Shown here: positions 54,635 to 63,363 of the stretch, piece after piece
Layout of the letters: the number at the start of each line of letters is the position of its first letter
How positions within the stretch are numbered: position 1 is the first letter of the stretch
DNA from: Streptomyces sp. Act143
GTDB taxonomy: Bacteria; Actinomycetota; Actinomycetes; Streptomycetales; Streptomycetaceae
DNA: 64,000 bases
Direction: 5' to 3'
Assembly: GCF_003143935.1 (NCBI RefSeq)
Contig: NZ_QFRX01000001.1
Coordinates: 3,423,481-3,487,480, forward strand
Translations under genes and position numbers: made by a program
Notes under the pieces: model-generated
What the model was told of the DNA's origin: nothing
Databases searched by the model: none
The model's input: only the letters and a program-made list of their open reading frames with translations

Positions 54635-57600
54635 TCACCTCGCCGACCGACTCGGGAGCCGCTCGGCGGAGAACAGCCCCAGCCGGTGGGCCACCGCGGC
54701 CGCCTCGCCCCGCCCCGAGACGCCGAGCTTGGCCAGGATGTTCGACACATGGACGCTGGCCGTCTTCGGGGAGATGAACAGTTCCTCGGCTATCTGACGG
54801 TTGGTGCGGCCGGCGGAGACCAGGCGCAGGACGTCGCGTTCCCGGTCGGTGAGGCCGAGCGTCTCGGCCTGGTCCGCGGGCGCCGGGGACTGCTTCGGGA
54901 CGCGGCTCAGCCCGAGGCGGGCGCGCTGGGCGAGCCGTGCGATCGAGTCGGCCAGCGGGCGGGCGCCGAGATGGTCGGCGACGGCGTGGGCGAGGCGGAG
55001 CAGTTCGGTGGCGCGGTCGCGCTCGTCCTCGCCGCCGACGGCGAGGAGGGGCTCGGCGAGGCGGTGGCGGACGCGGGCCAGGTCGTAGGGGCGGTCCAGC
55101 ATCTCGAAGGCGGCGGTGACCTCGGACCAGGCGTCGGGGTCGCTGTGGCCCTCGGCGCGCCGCAGTTCCGCCCGGACCCAGTGCTCGTAGGCGTGCCAGA
55201 CGGGCACGTTGACGGCGAGGGTCTTGGCGGCCTTGCGGATGCCTTGGACGATCTCGGCGCGGCCGGCCTCGGCGGCGGGCAGGCCGAGCGCATCGGCCTC
55301 CGCGGTGGCGGCGGTCAGGAGCAGGGGCCAGGCGTAGCGCTGGGTGTCGGGCGGGAAGCCCTCGTCCAGGGCCCGGCGGAGTTCGACGCGGGCGTCCAGG
55401 AGGCGGCCTTCGCCCGCGGTGACACCGATGGTGAGGCGAGCGAGGGGGATTTCATGCTGGGGTGCCCGGTCATGGGTGCCGAAGTGGGCGCGGGCGGAGG
55501 CGAGTTGCGCGGCACATTCGGCCAGGTCACCTCGGGCGAGGGCGAGTTCGGCGCGGAGGGTGGCGCGGAAGCCGCGGGGTTTCGCGCTCTGGCCGACATG
55601 CTCCGACTTACCGGCCGCCTCAGCGGCCTCGTCCCAGCGGCCCAGGCTGACGAGGGACTCGGCGAGGTTGCCCCAGACCCAGGCCTCGCTGTCGGGAAGC
55701 CCGTACCTCCGGGTGTGGGCGACGCCCTCCTCCAGGATGGGCACGGCTTCGGCGGAGCGGCCGACGGCCTCCAGGGCGTCGGGCAAGTTGACGTAGACAC
55801 GGGCCGCGATGGCGGTCATGCCGTTCTCGGTGGTCTGCCGTCGGACCTCGTACATCTCCTGCAGACCGGCTTCGAGGTCACCGGCATGGACGATGAGGCT
55901 GCCGAGCGTGAGCCGGGCGCTCATCTCGGTCTCGCGGGCGCCGACCATGCGTGCGTACTCCACGGCGCGTTCGGCGGCCGTGAAGGCCTCGGGTCCGGGG
56001 ACGTGCACCATGGACCAGTTGGCGACCTGGGAGAGCACGTCGGCGTGCACCTCCGAGGGCGGCAGCCCCTTCACCAGCTCCTGGGCGGTGGCGAGTTCCT
56101 GCCACCCGTCGCCCCGGGCCAGCGCCTGCACCAGCCGGGAACGCTGCCCCCAGAACCAGGCGGCGCGCACCGGGTCGTCGTCGTCCTCCAGCAGGCTGAG
56201 GGCCCGCTTGGTGATCTTCAGGGCGCGCTCCCGCTCTCCGGAGAGCCGGCCGGCGACGGCGGCCTCGGCCATGAGGTCGAGGTAGCGGAGCGGGGTGGTG
56301 GCCGGGTCGCAGCCGCAGGGCGGGAAGGCCTCGGTGTAGTCGACGGGGCGCAGGGCGTCCCGGACCTCCTCGGGGGCGCTGTCCCACAGCTCCATCGCGC
56401 GTTCCAGGAGCCGGAGTTGTTCGGAGAAGGCGTGTCGGCGGCGGGCGGTGACGGAGGCGTCCAGGACGGCGGGCAGGGCCTTCGCGGCGTCGTGGGCGTG
56501 GTACCAGTAGCTGGCCAGGCGCATGACGCGGGCGTCGGCCGCGACCAGGGTGGGGTCGGCCTCCAGGGCCTCGGCGTAGCGGCGGTTGAGGCGGGAGCGT
56601 TCGCCGGGCAGCAGGTCGTCGCTGACGGCCTCGCGGACCAGGGAGTGCCGGAAGCGGTAGCCGTCGCCGTCGGGGGCGGCGCTGAGGATGCTGGCGTTGA
56701 CGGCGGCGCGCAGGGCCTCGATGAGGTCGTCCTCGGCGAGCCGGGCGACGGCGGCGATCAGCCGGTACTCGACGGTGGAGCCGCCCTCGGCGACGATCCG
56801 GGCGACCCGCTGGGCGCTCTCCGGCAGCCCCTCGACCCGTACGAGGAGCAGGTCGCGGAGGGAGTCGGTGAGGCCGGTGCAGCAGCCCTCGTGGGCGGCG
56901 ACGGCGAGTTCCTCGACGAAGAAGGCGTTGCCGTCGGAGCGTTCGAAAATCTCGTCGACCTGGGCCGGGTCGGGTTCGGCGGCGAGGATGCCGGCGATCT
57001 GGCGGCTGACCTCGGCGCGGTTGAAGCGGCCGAGTTCGAGGCGGCGGACGGTGCGCAGCCGGTCGAGTTCGGCGAGCAGGGGGCGCAGCGGGTGCCGGCG
57101 GTGGATGTCGTCGGCGCGGTAGGTGGCGACGACGACGAGGCGGCCGGCGCGCAGGGTGCGGAAGAGATAGGCGAGGAGGTGGCGGGTGGAGGCGTCGGCC
57201 CAGTGGAGGTCCTCCAGCGCGACGACGACCGTGCGGTCGGCGGCGACGCGTTCCAGGATGCGGGCGGTGAGTTCGAAGAGGCGGGCCATGCTCTGCTCGT
57301 CGTGGCGTCCGGCGGGGGCCTCGCCCAGTTCGGGCAGGAGCCTCGCCAGTTCCTCCTCCTGGCCGGCGGCCGCGGCGGCGAGTTCCTCGGGCAATGCGCG
57401 GCGCAGGGCGCGCAGGGCGGTGGAGAAGGGGGCGAAGGGCAGCCCGTCGGCGCCGATCTCGACGCAGCCGCCGAGCGCGACGACCGCGCCCTGGCCGCAG
57501 GCGGCGGTTGCGAACTCCTCGACGAGACGCGTCTTGCCGACCCCGGCCTCACCGCCGATCAGCAGTGCCTGGGGCTCCCCGGCGGCGGCACGGGCGAGCG

Positions 57601-58045
57601 CGTCGCTCAAGATGCCGAGCTCGTCTGCGCGGCCGACGAACACGGGACTGACGGACCTGGTCTCCACGGGCCCGAGCATCGCACGCGGGTCCGGCGGCAC
57701 GGCACCGGTTTTCGCCGACGGCGCGATCTTGACCGCGGCCGGCCCGGACGCCACGCCCCGCGCGGCGACACCGGCGGCATCGCCCTGCGACACCGCCCCA
57801 CGCAGAACGCCCGCCGCCCCCACCCCGCGCAGAACGCCCTCCGACGCCGCCCCGGCGTACGGGACGGCGTCGGATGTGAGCGGTGCTGCGGAGGTGCGTG
57901 GCACTTCGGAGGTGCCTGGTATTTCGGCGGTGCCCGGTACTTCGGCGGTGCGCGGTACTTCGGAAGTGCGTGGTACCTCGGTTGCCGGGAGGACGGCCGT
58001 CTGTGTGCTCGGCTGTCGGCCGTCCTCCCTCCCCCCGGCGCTCAT
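54635..58045 (-). CDS. Large ATP-binding LuxR-family regulator (LAL type)
   Basis: A 1136-residue signal-transduction ATPase. A low-complexity start (1-125) includes hexapeptide repeats EVPRTS/EVPGTA encoded by an 18-bp minisatellite. The AAA/STAND module follows: Walker A GGEAGVGKT at about 164-172 and Walker B VVVALEDLHWAD. The middle (about 480-1030) is TPR-like helical repeats. The C-terminal LuxR helix-turn-helix is LTDRERDVLRLVSAGRTNRQIAEELFISPKTASVHVSNIL (core GRTNRQIAEELFISPKTASV). ATG 58045 overlaps the upstream small gene stop as ATGA, supporting this start. LAL regulators control sugar use or antibiotic clusters; its targets are unknown. Confidence 0.9.
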   Translation of the reverse strand: MSAGGREDGRQPSTQTAVLPATEVPRTSEVPRTAEVPGTAEIPGTSEVPRTSAAPLTSDAVPYAGAASEGVLRGVGAAGVLRGAVSQGDAAGVAARGVASGPAAVKIAPSAKTGAVPPDPRAMLGPVETRSVSPVFVGRADELGILSDALARAAAGEPQALLIGGEAGVGKTRLVEEFATAACGQGAVVALGGCVEIGADGLPFAPFSTALRALRRALPEELAAAAAGQEEELARLLPELGEAPAGRHDEQSMARLFELTARILERVAADRTVVVALEDLHWADASTRHLLAYLFRTLRAGRLVVVATYRADDIHRRHPLRPLLAELDRLRTVRRLELGRFNRAEVSRQIAGILAAEPDPAQVDEIFERSDGNAFFVEELAVAAHEGCCTGLTDSLRDLLLVRVEGLPESAQRVARIVAEGGSTVEYRLIAAVARLAEDDLIEALRAAVNASILSAAPDGDGYRFRHSLVREAVSDDLLPGERSRLNRRYAEALEADPTLVAADARVMRLASYWYHAHDAAKALPAVLDASVTARRRHAFSEQLRLLERAMELWDSAPEEVRDALRPVDYTEAFPPCGCDPATTPLRYLDLMAEAAVAGRLSGERERALKITKRALSLLEDDDDPVRAAWFWGQRSRLVQALARGDGWQELATAQELVKGLPPSEVHADVLSQVANWSMVHVPGPEAFTAAERAVEYARMVGARETEMSARLTLGSLIVHAGDLEAGLQEMYEVRRQTTENGMTAIAARVYVNLPDALEAVGRSAEAVPILEEGVAHTRRYGLPDSEAWVWGNLAESLVSLGRWDEAAEAAGKSEHVGQSAKPRGFRATLRAELALARGDLAECAAQLASARAHFGTHDRAPQHEIPLARLTIGVTAGEGRLLDARVELRRALDEGFPPDTQRYAWPLLLTAATAEADALGLPAAEAGRAEIVQGIRKAAKTLAVNVPVWHAYEHWVRAELRRAEGHSDPDAWSEVTAAFEMLDRPYDLARVRHRLAEPLLAVGGEDERDRATELLRLAHAVADHLGARPLADSIARLAQRARLGLSRVPKQSPAPADQAETLGLTDRERDVLRLVSAGRTNRQIAEELFISPKTASVHVSNILAKLGVSGRGEAAAVAHRLGLFSAERLPSRSAR
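57885..57981 (-). repeat. 18-bp coding minisatellite in the LuxR gene
   Basis: Units of 18 bases start at 57901, 57919, 57937 and 57955, with partial units on both sides; a typical one is GTACTTCGGCGGTGCGCG. They encode six-residue repeats of the type T-S-E-V-P-R/G in the N-terminal region. The period keeps the frame, so copy number can vary without breaking the protein. Confidence 0.85.
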
Positions 58046-58227
58046 GCGGCGCGCAGGAACCGGTACCGGCGGGGGCGCCCGGTATGCACCTCACTCTCGG
58101 CCTCGCGGCGGGCCGCCTCACGGCGGGCGGCGCGACGGCCCTGGATGGCCTCGCGGACCAGGCGCTGGTGCCGGGCCTGGCGGAGCAGGTCGTCGGAACG
58201 GAGCTGGGAGAGCTCGTACTCATACAT
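58042..58227 (-). CDS. Small highly charged protein, translationally coupled to the LuxR gene
   Basis: A 61-residue protein from ATG 58227 with AAGGGG 9 bases upstream. It begins MYEYELSQLRSDDLLRQARH, is rich in Arg and Glu, is probably helical, and ends in RPRRYRFLRAA. Its stop overlaps the start of the LuxR gene (ATGA), so the two are produced together. A longer in-frame TTG start at 58305 would add a Lys/Glu-rich stretch and is possible. I know no function for it; a partner of the ATPase is inferred from coupling only. Confidence 0.7.
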   Translation of the reverse strand: MYEYELSQLRSDDLLRQARHQRLVREAIQGRRAARREAARREAESEVHTGRPRRYRFLRAA

Positions 58228-58446
58228 GGTGTGGACCCCTTGTTCGCCCTTGTGGGACTCGGTTTCGTGCTTCGCTTTCTGCGATGCCTCAACCTTCGTC
58301 TCCAAGGCGGGTGCGCCACATCGGGAGAGTTCCGCATCTTCGGCGGCCTGCGGGGCCTTAGACGTGCGTGAGGGGCCTCAGACCCTGCCTAAGGTGCTTA
58401 CGGCAGGACTAAGACCCCTCTTGACCTGGGCCGACTCTGCGGCGAC

Positions 58447-59049
58447 TCAGCTGGTGGAGGGCAGCCCCAGCAGGATGTCGGTGTACTTGAGGACGGCCAG
58501 GAGCAGGCCGATGACACCGAGCGAGACGCCCGCCCAGGCGACCGACTTGATCCAGACGGCCTGCGGCTTGCCGGGCGCCCCGAAGGCGGGCCGGGCCAGC
58601 ACGAAGGCGCCGACGCAGAGCGCGGCGAGCGCGAAGAGGCCGCCCCACACCGCGGTGGTGTGCCAGGCGTCGCCGTACACCTCCTTGACCTGCTTGGCGA
58701 CACTCGCGGTCGACGAGGTCTGCAACTGGCCGACCAGGGTCTCGCGGGCGGCGGCGACGGTGCCGATCCAGCCGCCGGTGAGCGAGACGAGGCCGAGCAC
58801 GGCGGAGACCACGGCGCCCGCGCCCTGGCCGACGCCGGTGGGGCCCTCGGAGGCGTCTCCGGCAGCGCCCTCGGACGCCAGGAGGTCCTCGTCGGTCACC
58901 TCGTCCGTCGCGTCCGTCGCGTCCGTCGCGTCCGTGTCGTCACCGGTCGGGTCGGCCTTGGTCAGATCGGTGGCGGCCACCGTCTCCTCGTCGGCCTTGG
59001 TCTCGGGGCCCGTCTCGGCCCCGGTCTCGTCAACAGTCTTCGTTCCCAT
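58447..59049 (-). CDS. Three-helix membrane protein with acidic N-terminus
   Basis: A 200-residue protein. The first 80 residues are acidic and Thr-rich, with TDATDATDATDEVTDE encoded by four GTCGCGTCC-type 9-base repeats (about 58905-58940). Three membrane segments follow (VVSAVLGLVSLTGGWIGTV; AVWGGLFALAALCVGAFVL; VAWAGVSLGVIGLLLAVL). There is no signal peptide. ATG 59049 is the natural start, since upstream in-frame sequence is Arg-rich and intergenic in character. It is 35 bases after the GNAT gene in the same direction. Function unknown. Confidence 0.75.
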   Translation of the reverse strand: MGTKTVDETGAETGPETKADEETVAATDLTKADPTGDDTDATDATDATDEVTDEDLLASEGAAGDASEGPTGVGQGAGAVVSAVLGLVSLTGGWIGTVAAARETLVGQLQTSSTASVAKQVKEVYGDAWHTTAVWGGLFALAALCVGAFVLARPAFGAPGKPQAVWIKSVAWAGVSLGVIGLLLAVLKYTDILLGLPSTS

Positions 59050-59084
59050 GCTCCGCACCGTACGGAGCGAGTCTGAGAGGTCTC

Positions 59085-59657
59085 TTAATGATCGTTGTGA
59101 GCGGCACGCGTGCGTGCCGAACGCCACTCCGGCGCCAGCACCGACCAGATCTCCAGGTCGTGCCGCACCCCGTGGTGGAGGTGGCTCTGACGCCGCACCC
59201 CGTCCCGGGTCAGGCCCAGTCGCCGGGCCACGTTCAGGCTGGCGGTGTTCCCGGCGGCGGCGACCCACTCGACGCGGTGGATGCCGCGTTCCTCGATCAC
59301 CCAGTCGATGAGCAGCCGCATCGCCCGGGTGATCAGCCCGCGCCCGGTGGCGGCGGGCTCCAGCCAGCAGCCGACCTCGGCGTTGCCCTGAGCGGCGTCA
59401 ACGTTGAGGGTCAGCACCCCTCCGACGAGTTTTCCGTCCAGCCAGATGCCGTGGTAGCCGCCGGTGTCGTCGACGCGCATCTGCGCGTAGCGCTGGAGGG
59501 TCGCGCGCGCGGAGTCCACGTCGACCACCTGTGAGCCGAAGGCAATGAACTGCCCGATGAACTCCCGGCCGCGCTCCAGGTTGGCCAGGAACTCCTCGGC
59601 GTGCCAGGGCTCCAGCGGCCGGAGTTCCGCCCCGTCACCCAGCGATATCGCGTACAT
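59085..59657 (-). CDS. GNAT N-acetyltransferase, RimJ/RimL type
   Basis: A 190-residue acetyl-CoA-dependent acetyltransferase. It opens LGDGAELRPLEPWHAEEFL, has GIWLDGKLVGGVLTLNVD, the acetyl-CoA loop AATGRGLITRAMRLL (Q/RxxGxG/A form) and HRVEWVAAAGNTASLNVARRLG, as in ribosomal-protein Nalpha-acetyltransferases. ATG 59657 lies inside the 3' end of the MMPL gene (23-base overlap) with AAGGAGCGG upstream, so translation is coupled. Targets could be a protein N-terminus or a small amine. Confidence 0.87.
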   Translation of the reverse strand: MYAISLGDGAELRPLEPWHAEEFLANLERGREFIGQFIAFGSQVVDVDSARATLQRYAQMRVDDTGGYHGIWLDGKLVGGVLTLNVDAAQGNAEVGCWLEPAATGRGLITRAMRLLIDWVIEERGIHRVEWVAAAGNTASLNVARRLGLTRDGVRRQSHLHHGVRHDLEIWSVLAPEWRSARTRAAHNDH

Positions 59658-61869
59658 CCTCGTTCCGCTCCTTCTCGATGTCCCCCACAACGGCCTCCAC
59701 CCTTTCATGGGCGGCCCGGCACTCGGGCGGCTCGATGCTGATACGGGGCATCCGGCGGTCCAGCCAGCGCGGCAGCCACCAGTTGGCGCCGCCCAGCAGA
59801 TGCATGAGGGCCGGGACGAGCAGCGTGCGCAGGACGAAGGCGTCCAGGGCGACCGCGGCGGCCAGCGCGATGCCGAACATGGCGATGACACGGTCGCCGC
59901 TGAGGACGAAGGCGAGGAAGACGGAGATCATGATGACCGCGGCGGAGTTGATGACGCGGCTGGTCTCGGCGAGGCCGACGCGGACGGCCCGCCGGTTGTC
60001 GCCGGTCTCCAGCCACTCCTCGTACATCCGGCTGACCAGGAAGACCTGGTAGTCCATGGAGAGCCCGAAGAGCACGGACACCATGATCACGGGGAGGAAG
60101 GGCTCGATCGGCCCGGCCCTGCCCAGTCCCAGGAACTCGCTCCCCCATCCCCACTGGAAGATCGCGACCACGACCCCGAACGCGGCGGCCACGGCGGCGA
60201 CGTTCATGGCGGCGGCCTTCAGCGGAATGCCGACGGACCGGAAGGCGAGCAGGAGCAGCAGGCAGCCGAGCCCGATGACGACCCCGACGAACAGCGGCAG
60301 CTTGCCGACGATGACGTCGGCGAAGTCGTCGTACGACGCCGTCACGCCGCCGACCTGGAGGTCGAGGGTCGAGCCGGTCTCGGCACGCGGCAGCACCTCG
60401 GTGCGCAGCCGGTCCACGAGGTCGCTGGTCTGCTGCGACTGCGGGGACGAGGTCGGGACGATGGTGAAGTACCCGGTGTCACCGCCCGCGTTGTAGGTGA
60501 CCGGCGTCACGGAGGCGACGCCCTCGGTGGTGCGGATGGTGGCGTCGAGGTTGTCGAGGAGCAGTTTGTCCTCGGCGCTGTCGACGTGCGTCACCAGGGT
60601 CAGCGGGCCGTTGACGCCCGCGCCGAAGCCGTCGGCGAGCAGGTCGTAGGCCTGCCGGGTGGTGGCGGAGGTCGGGTTGTTGCCCTGGTCGGAGGTGCCG
60701 AGCCGGAGGCCCAGGGTGGGCAGGGCCAGGACGGTGATGACCACGAGGGCGAGCGCGCCGAGCAGCTTGGGGTGCCGTTCCACGAACGCCGACCAGCGCG
60801 CGGCGAGCCCGGTCGGCAGTTCGGGCTGGGGCCCGTGCTCGGCGAGGTGCCGGCGCTCGCGTCGGCTCAGGGCGCGCATGCCGATGAGGGAGAGCAGGGC
60901 GGGCAGCAGCGTGACGGAGGCGGCGACGGTCAGGACGACGGTCAGCGAGGCGGCGATCGCGACGCCGTTGAGGAAGCTGAGCCGGAGGATCAGCATCCCG
61001 AGCAGGGCGATGCAAACGGTGGCACCCGCGAAGACGACGGCCCGTCCGGTGGTGGCGACGGCGTTCTCGATCGACTCGGCGACGTCCAGCCCCCGTTTCA
61101 GCCCGCGCCGGTGCCGGGTGACGATGAACAGGGCGTAGTCGATGCCGACGCCGAGCCCGACGAGCATGCCGAGCATGGGCGCGAAGTCGGCCACGGTCAT
61201 GGCGTGCCCGAGCAGCACGATCCCGGCGTAGGCGGTGCCGACGCTGACCAGCGCGGTGGCGATGGGGAGCACGGAGGCGGCGAGCGACCCGAAGGCGAGG
61301 AACAGCACGACCGCCGCGACGGCCACGCCGACCACCTCGGCGAGATGTCCGCCCGACGATTCGGTGAGCGCGACGGCGCTGCCGCCCAGCTCCACCTGGA
61401 GCGCGTCGGACGCGGCGCCCTCGGCCGTCCGCACGACGGCCCGCACCTCGGCCTTGTCGAGGTTCTCGGCCCGGTCCTCGAAGGTGACGGTCGCGTAGGC
61501 CGTGCGGCTGTCCGCGCTGATCTGCGCGCTGCCCTGGGTGTCGTACGGGCCGACTACGGATGCCACCCCGGGCAGGTCGGCGATGGTGTCCAGGGTCTGC
61601 GTCATCGTCTGTTCGACGGCGGCGGCGCGCACGGTGCCGGTGCCGGACGTGGTGTGCCAGACGACGGTGTCGCTGTCCCCGCCGAGCTGCGGGAACCCCT
61701 CTTCGAGCAGCTGGGTGGCGCGGCCCGACTCGGTGCCGGGGACCTCGTAGTCGTTGGAGTACGCGGAGCCGGTGAGCGCGGCGGCCGTACTCACCCCGCC
61801 GAGGGCGAGGAGCCACAGGAGGACGACGACGAGCCGTCGTCGGACACACCAGCGCGCGAGGGCTGCCAC
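59635..61869 (-). CDS. MMPL/RND-family transporter
   Basis: A 744-residue integral membrane exporter with the duplicated MMPL plan: helix 1 (VVVLLWLLALGGV), a first extracytoplasmic loop (about 35-170), a five-helix bundle with MLVGLGVGIDYALFIVTRHR, then the second helix/loop/bundle with SVLFGLSMDYQVFLVSRMYEE. The two GIDYALF and SMDYQVF motifs hold the proton-relay Asp and Tyr pairs of MmpL proteins. Translation starts at GTG 61869. Substrates in actinobacteria are lipids, polyketides or drugs. It precedes and overlaps the GNAT gene. Confidence 0.9.
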   Translation of the reverse strand: MAALARWCVRRRLVVVLLWLLALGGVSTAAALTGSAYSNDYEVPGTESGRATQLLEEGFPQLGGDSDTVVWHTTSGTGTVRAAAVEQTMTQTLDTIADLPGVASVVGPYDTQGSAQISADSRTAYATVTFEDRAENLDKAEVRAVVRTAEGAASDALQVELGGSAVALTESSGGHLAEVVGVAVAAVVLFLAFGSLAASVLPIATALVSVGTAYAGIVLLGHAMTVADFAPMLGMLVGLGVGIDYALFIVTRHRRGLKRGLDVAESIENAVATTGRAVVFAGATVCIALLGMLILRLSFLNGVAIAASLTVVLTVAASVTLLPALLSLIGMRALSRRERRHLAEHGPQPELPTGLAARWSAFVERHPKLLGALALVVITVLALPTLGLRLGTSDQGNNPTSATTRQAYDLLADGFGAGVNGPLTLVTHVDSAEDKLLLDNLDATIRTTEGVASVTPVTYNAGGDTGYFTIVPTSSPQSQQTSDLVDRLRTEVLPRAETGSTLDLQVGGVTASYDDFADVIVGKLPLFVGVVIGLGCLLLLLAFRSVGIPLKAAAMNVAAVAAAFGVVVAIFQWGWGSEFLGLGRAGPIEPFLPVIMVSVLFGLSMDYQVFLVSRMYEEWLETGDNRRAVRVGLAETSRVINSAAVIMISVFLAFVLSGDRVIAMFGIALAAAVALDAFVLRTLLVPALMHLLGGANWWLPRWLDRRMPRISIEPPECRAAHERVEAVVGDIEKERNEDVRDIAG

Positions 61870-62061
61870 GTTGCTGCTCCCAGGGGTGAATTGTGGATCT
61901 TTGACCGGGAACAGTCGTTCATGAGGTGAACAGCCCGCAAAGAACGCATGAGCAATGCGAGGACCACTCTTGCAGGCAGAAATGATCGTTTATGCCATTC
62001 GTGGGTTTATTCACAGGAGTGCGAGACAGATCACAGGACAGTAACGGCCGCTCTGTCATCC

Positions 62062-62364
62062 TCAGTCGAACTGGTCGCCCCACGCCATCACCATCACGCC
62101 CGCGATCAACAGCCACAGCGCCCGTCGGGTCCGTCCGCGCGAGCCGAGGACCGCCGCGAGCGCGCACACGACGGCACCGAACGCATAGGCGGCCGGCACC
62201 AGCGCGGGCGCGGTGCCGCTCAGCCGGAAGGCCGCCGCCGCCAGGCCCGCGAGGGCCAGCAGCGCCCCGGTCCCGGACGCCGTCCAGCGGGCCCGCCGGG
62301 CGTCAACGTCCTGGTCGTCGTACTCCTCCCGTATGTCGGGCTCGGAATCAGGGTGCGCGTTCAT
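62062..62364 (-). CDS. Small three-helix membrane protein
   Basis: A 100-residue protein from ATG 62364. The first 28 residues are acidic (PDSEPDIREEYDDQDVDARR), followed by hydrophobic segments GTGALLALAGLAAAAFRL, ALVPAAYAFGAVVCALAAVL and ALWLLIAGVMVMAW. No known family. Codon bias supports a real gene. It is separated from MMPL by 192 bases that I read as the MMPL promoter region, with no clear motif, and is divergent from the methyltransferase. Confidence 0.7.
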   Translation of the reverse strand: MNAHPDSEPDIREEYDDQDVDARRARWTASGTGALLALAGLAAAAFRLSGTAPALVPAAYAFGAVVCALAAVLGSRGRTRRALWLLIAGVMVMAWGDQFD

Positions 62365-62502
62365 GGCGGGCGAGCGTAGCGTGTCCGGCTGAGAATCCCG
62401 GGCCTGTCCGCCCCTGGCCGAAGCAGGTGCATTGTTTGAGCGTCCGACCGAGCTCCGACGTATCCCTTTCCGTCTTCCCGGACTCAAGGAGCCCGTTCAC
62501 CG

Positions 62503-63309
62503 ATGCCAGACATCACCACCCCGAGGACCTCGGACGATGACCTCACCCGGCGGCTGACCCACACCCGCTACCCGCGCAGCAACCACTACGACGTCCGCTG
62601 GGTCATCGAGAACCAGATGGGCCCGAACGCGCTGTGGCTGCTGGAGTGGCTCGCGCCCGCGCTCGGCCTGGACGCCCTGCGCCCTTGTGCCCGCGTCCTG
62701 GACCTGGGCTGCGGCCGGGCGATGACCTCGGTCTTCCTGGCCAGGGAGTACGACGTCCAGGTCACCGCGGCCGACCTGTGGGTCAAGCCGGACGACAACG
62801 CGCGGCGCATCGCCGAGGCCGGCTTCGCCGACCGGGTGCTGCCCGTGCACACCGAGGCGCACGACCTGCCGTTCGCGGAGGGCGGCTTCGACGCGATCGT
62901 GAGCATCGACGCGTACCAGTACTTCGGCACCGACGATCTCTATCTGCCCACGCTGGCACGGCTGTTGAAGCCGGGCGGGCGGATCGGGGTGGTCGTCCCC
63001 GCACTGCGCGAGGAGATCGAGGGCACCGAGCCGCCGGAGCACCTCCGGCAGTGGTGGGAGCCCGACTTCTGGTGCTTCCACACTGCCGGCTGGTGGCGCC
63101 GCCACTGGACCCGCGGCGGGGCCGTCGAGGTCGAGACGGCCGACTGGCTGGACGACGGCTGGCAGGACTGGCTGTTGTGGTGCGAGGTCGTCGCCGAGGA
63201 GAGCCCCGAGGAGTTCCACCGCGACATGGCCCGCCGGGTCGGCGAGATGGTCCGCGCCGACCAGGGACGGACCCTGGGGTTCGTACGCCTCGTGGGACGC
63301 CGTAAGTAG
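62503..63309 (+). CDS. SAM-dependent methyltransferase
   Basis: A 268-residue class I methyltransferase. Motif I is RVLDLGCGRAMTSVFLA, followed by the acidic end of strand 2 (VTAADLW), motif post-II DLPFAEGGFDAIVSIDAYQYFGTD and LLKPGGRIGVVVP. The C-terminal region has an unusual run of Trp residues (QWWEPDFWCFHTAGWWRRHW). Small molecules such as polyketides, phenols or sterol-like lipids are typical targets; none is indicated here. ATG 62503 is preceded by GGAG within CAAGGAGCCC. It stands alone and ends at a long terminator. Confidence 0.87.
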   Translation: MPDITTPRTSDDDLTRRLTHTRYPRSNHYDVRWVIENQMGPNALWLLEWLAPALGLDALRPCARVLDLGCGRAMTSVFLAREYDVQVTAADLWVKPDDNARRIAEAGFADRVLPVHTEAHDLPFAEGGFDAIVSIDAYQYFGTDDLYLPTLARLLKPGGRIGVVVPALREEIEGTEPPEHLRQWWEPDFWCFHTAGWWRRHWTRGGAVEVETADWLDDGWQDWLLWCEVVAEESPEEFHRDMARRVGEMVRADQGRTLGFVRLVGRRK

Positions 63310-63315
63310 ACAGCA

Positions 63316-63350
63316 CCACGGCCCCGGAGGGCATCCCTCCGGGGCCGTGG
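63316..63350. terminator. Bidirectional terminator between methyltransferase and gatB
   Basis: CCACGGCCCCGGAGG (63316-63330) pairs perfectly with CCTCCGGGGCCGTGG (63336-63350), a 15 bp stem with a GCATC loop, between convergent genes. Confidence 0.92.
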
Positions 63351-63363
63351 GCCGGTATGGGTC

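Noticed and set aside
61948..62379. Plus-strand ORF opposite the small three-helix membrane protein.
   Set aside because: No ribosome site, and the translation becomes Arg/Pro-rich opposite a gene with clear membrane helices.
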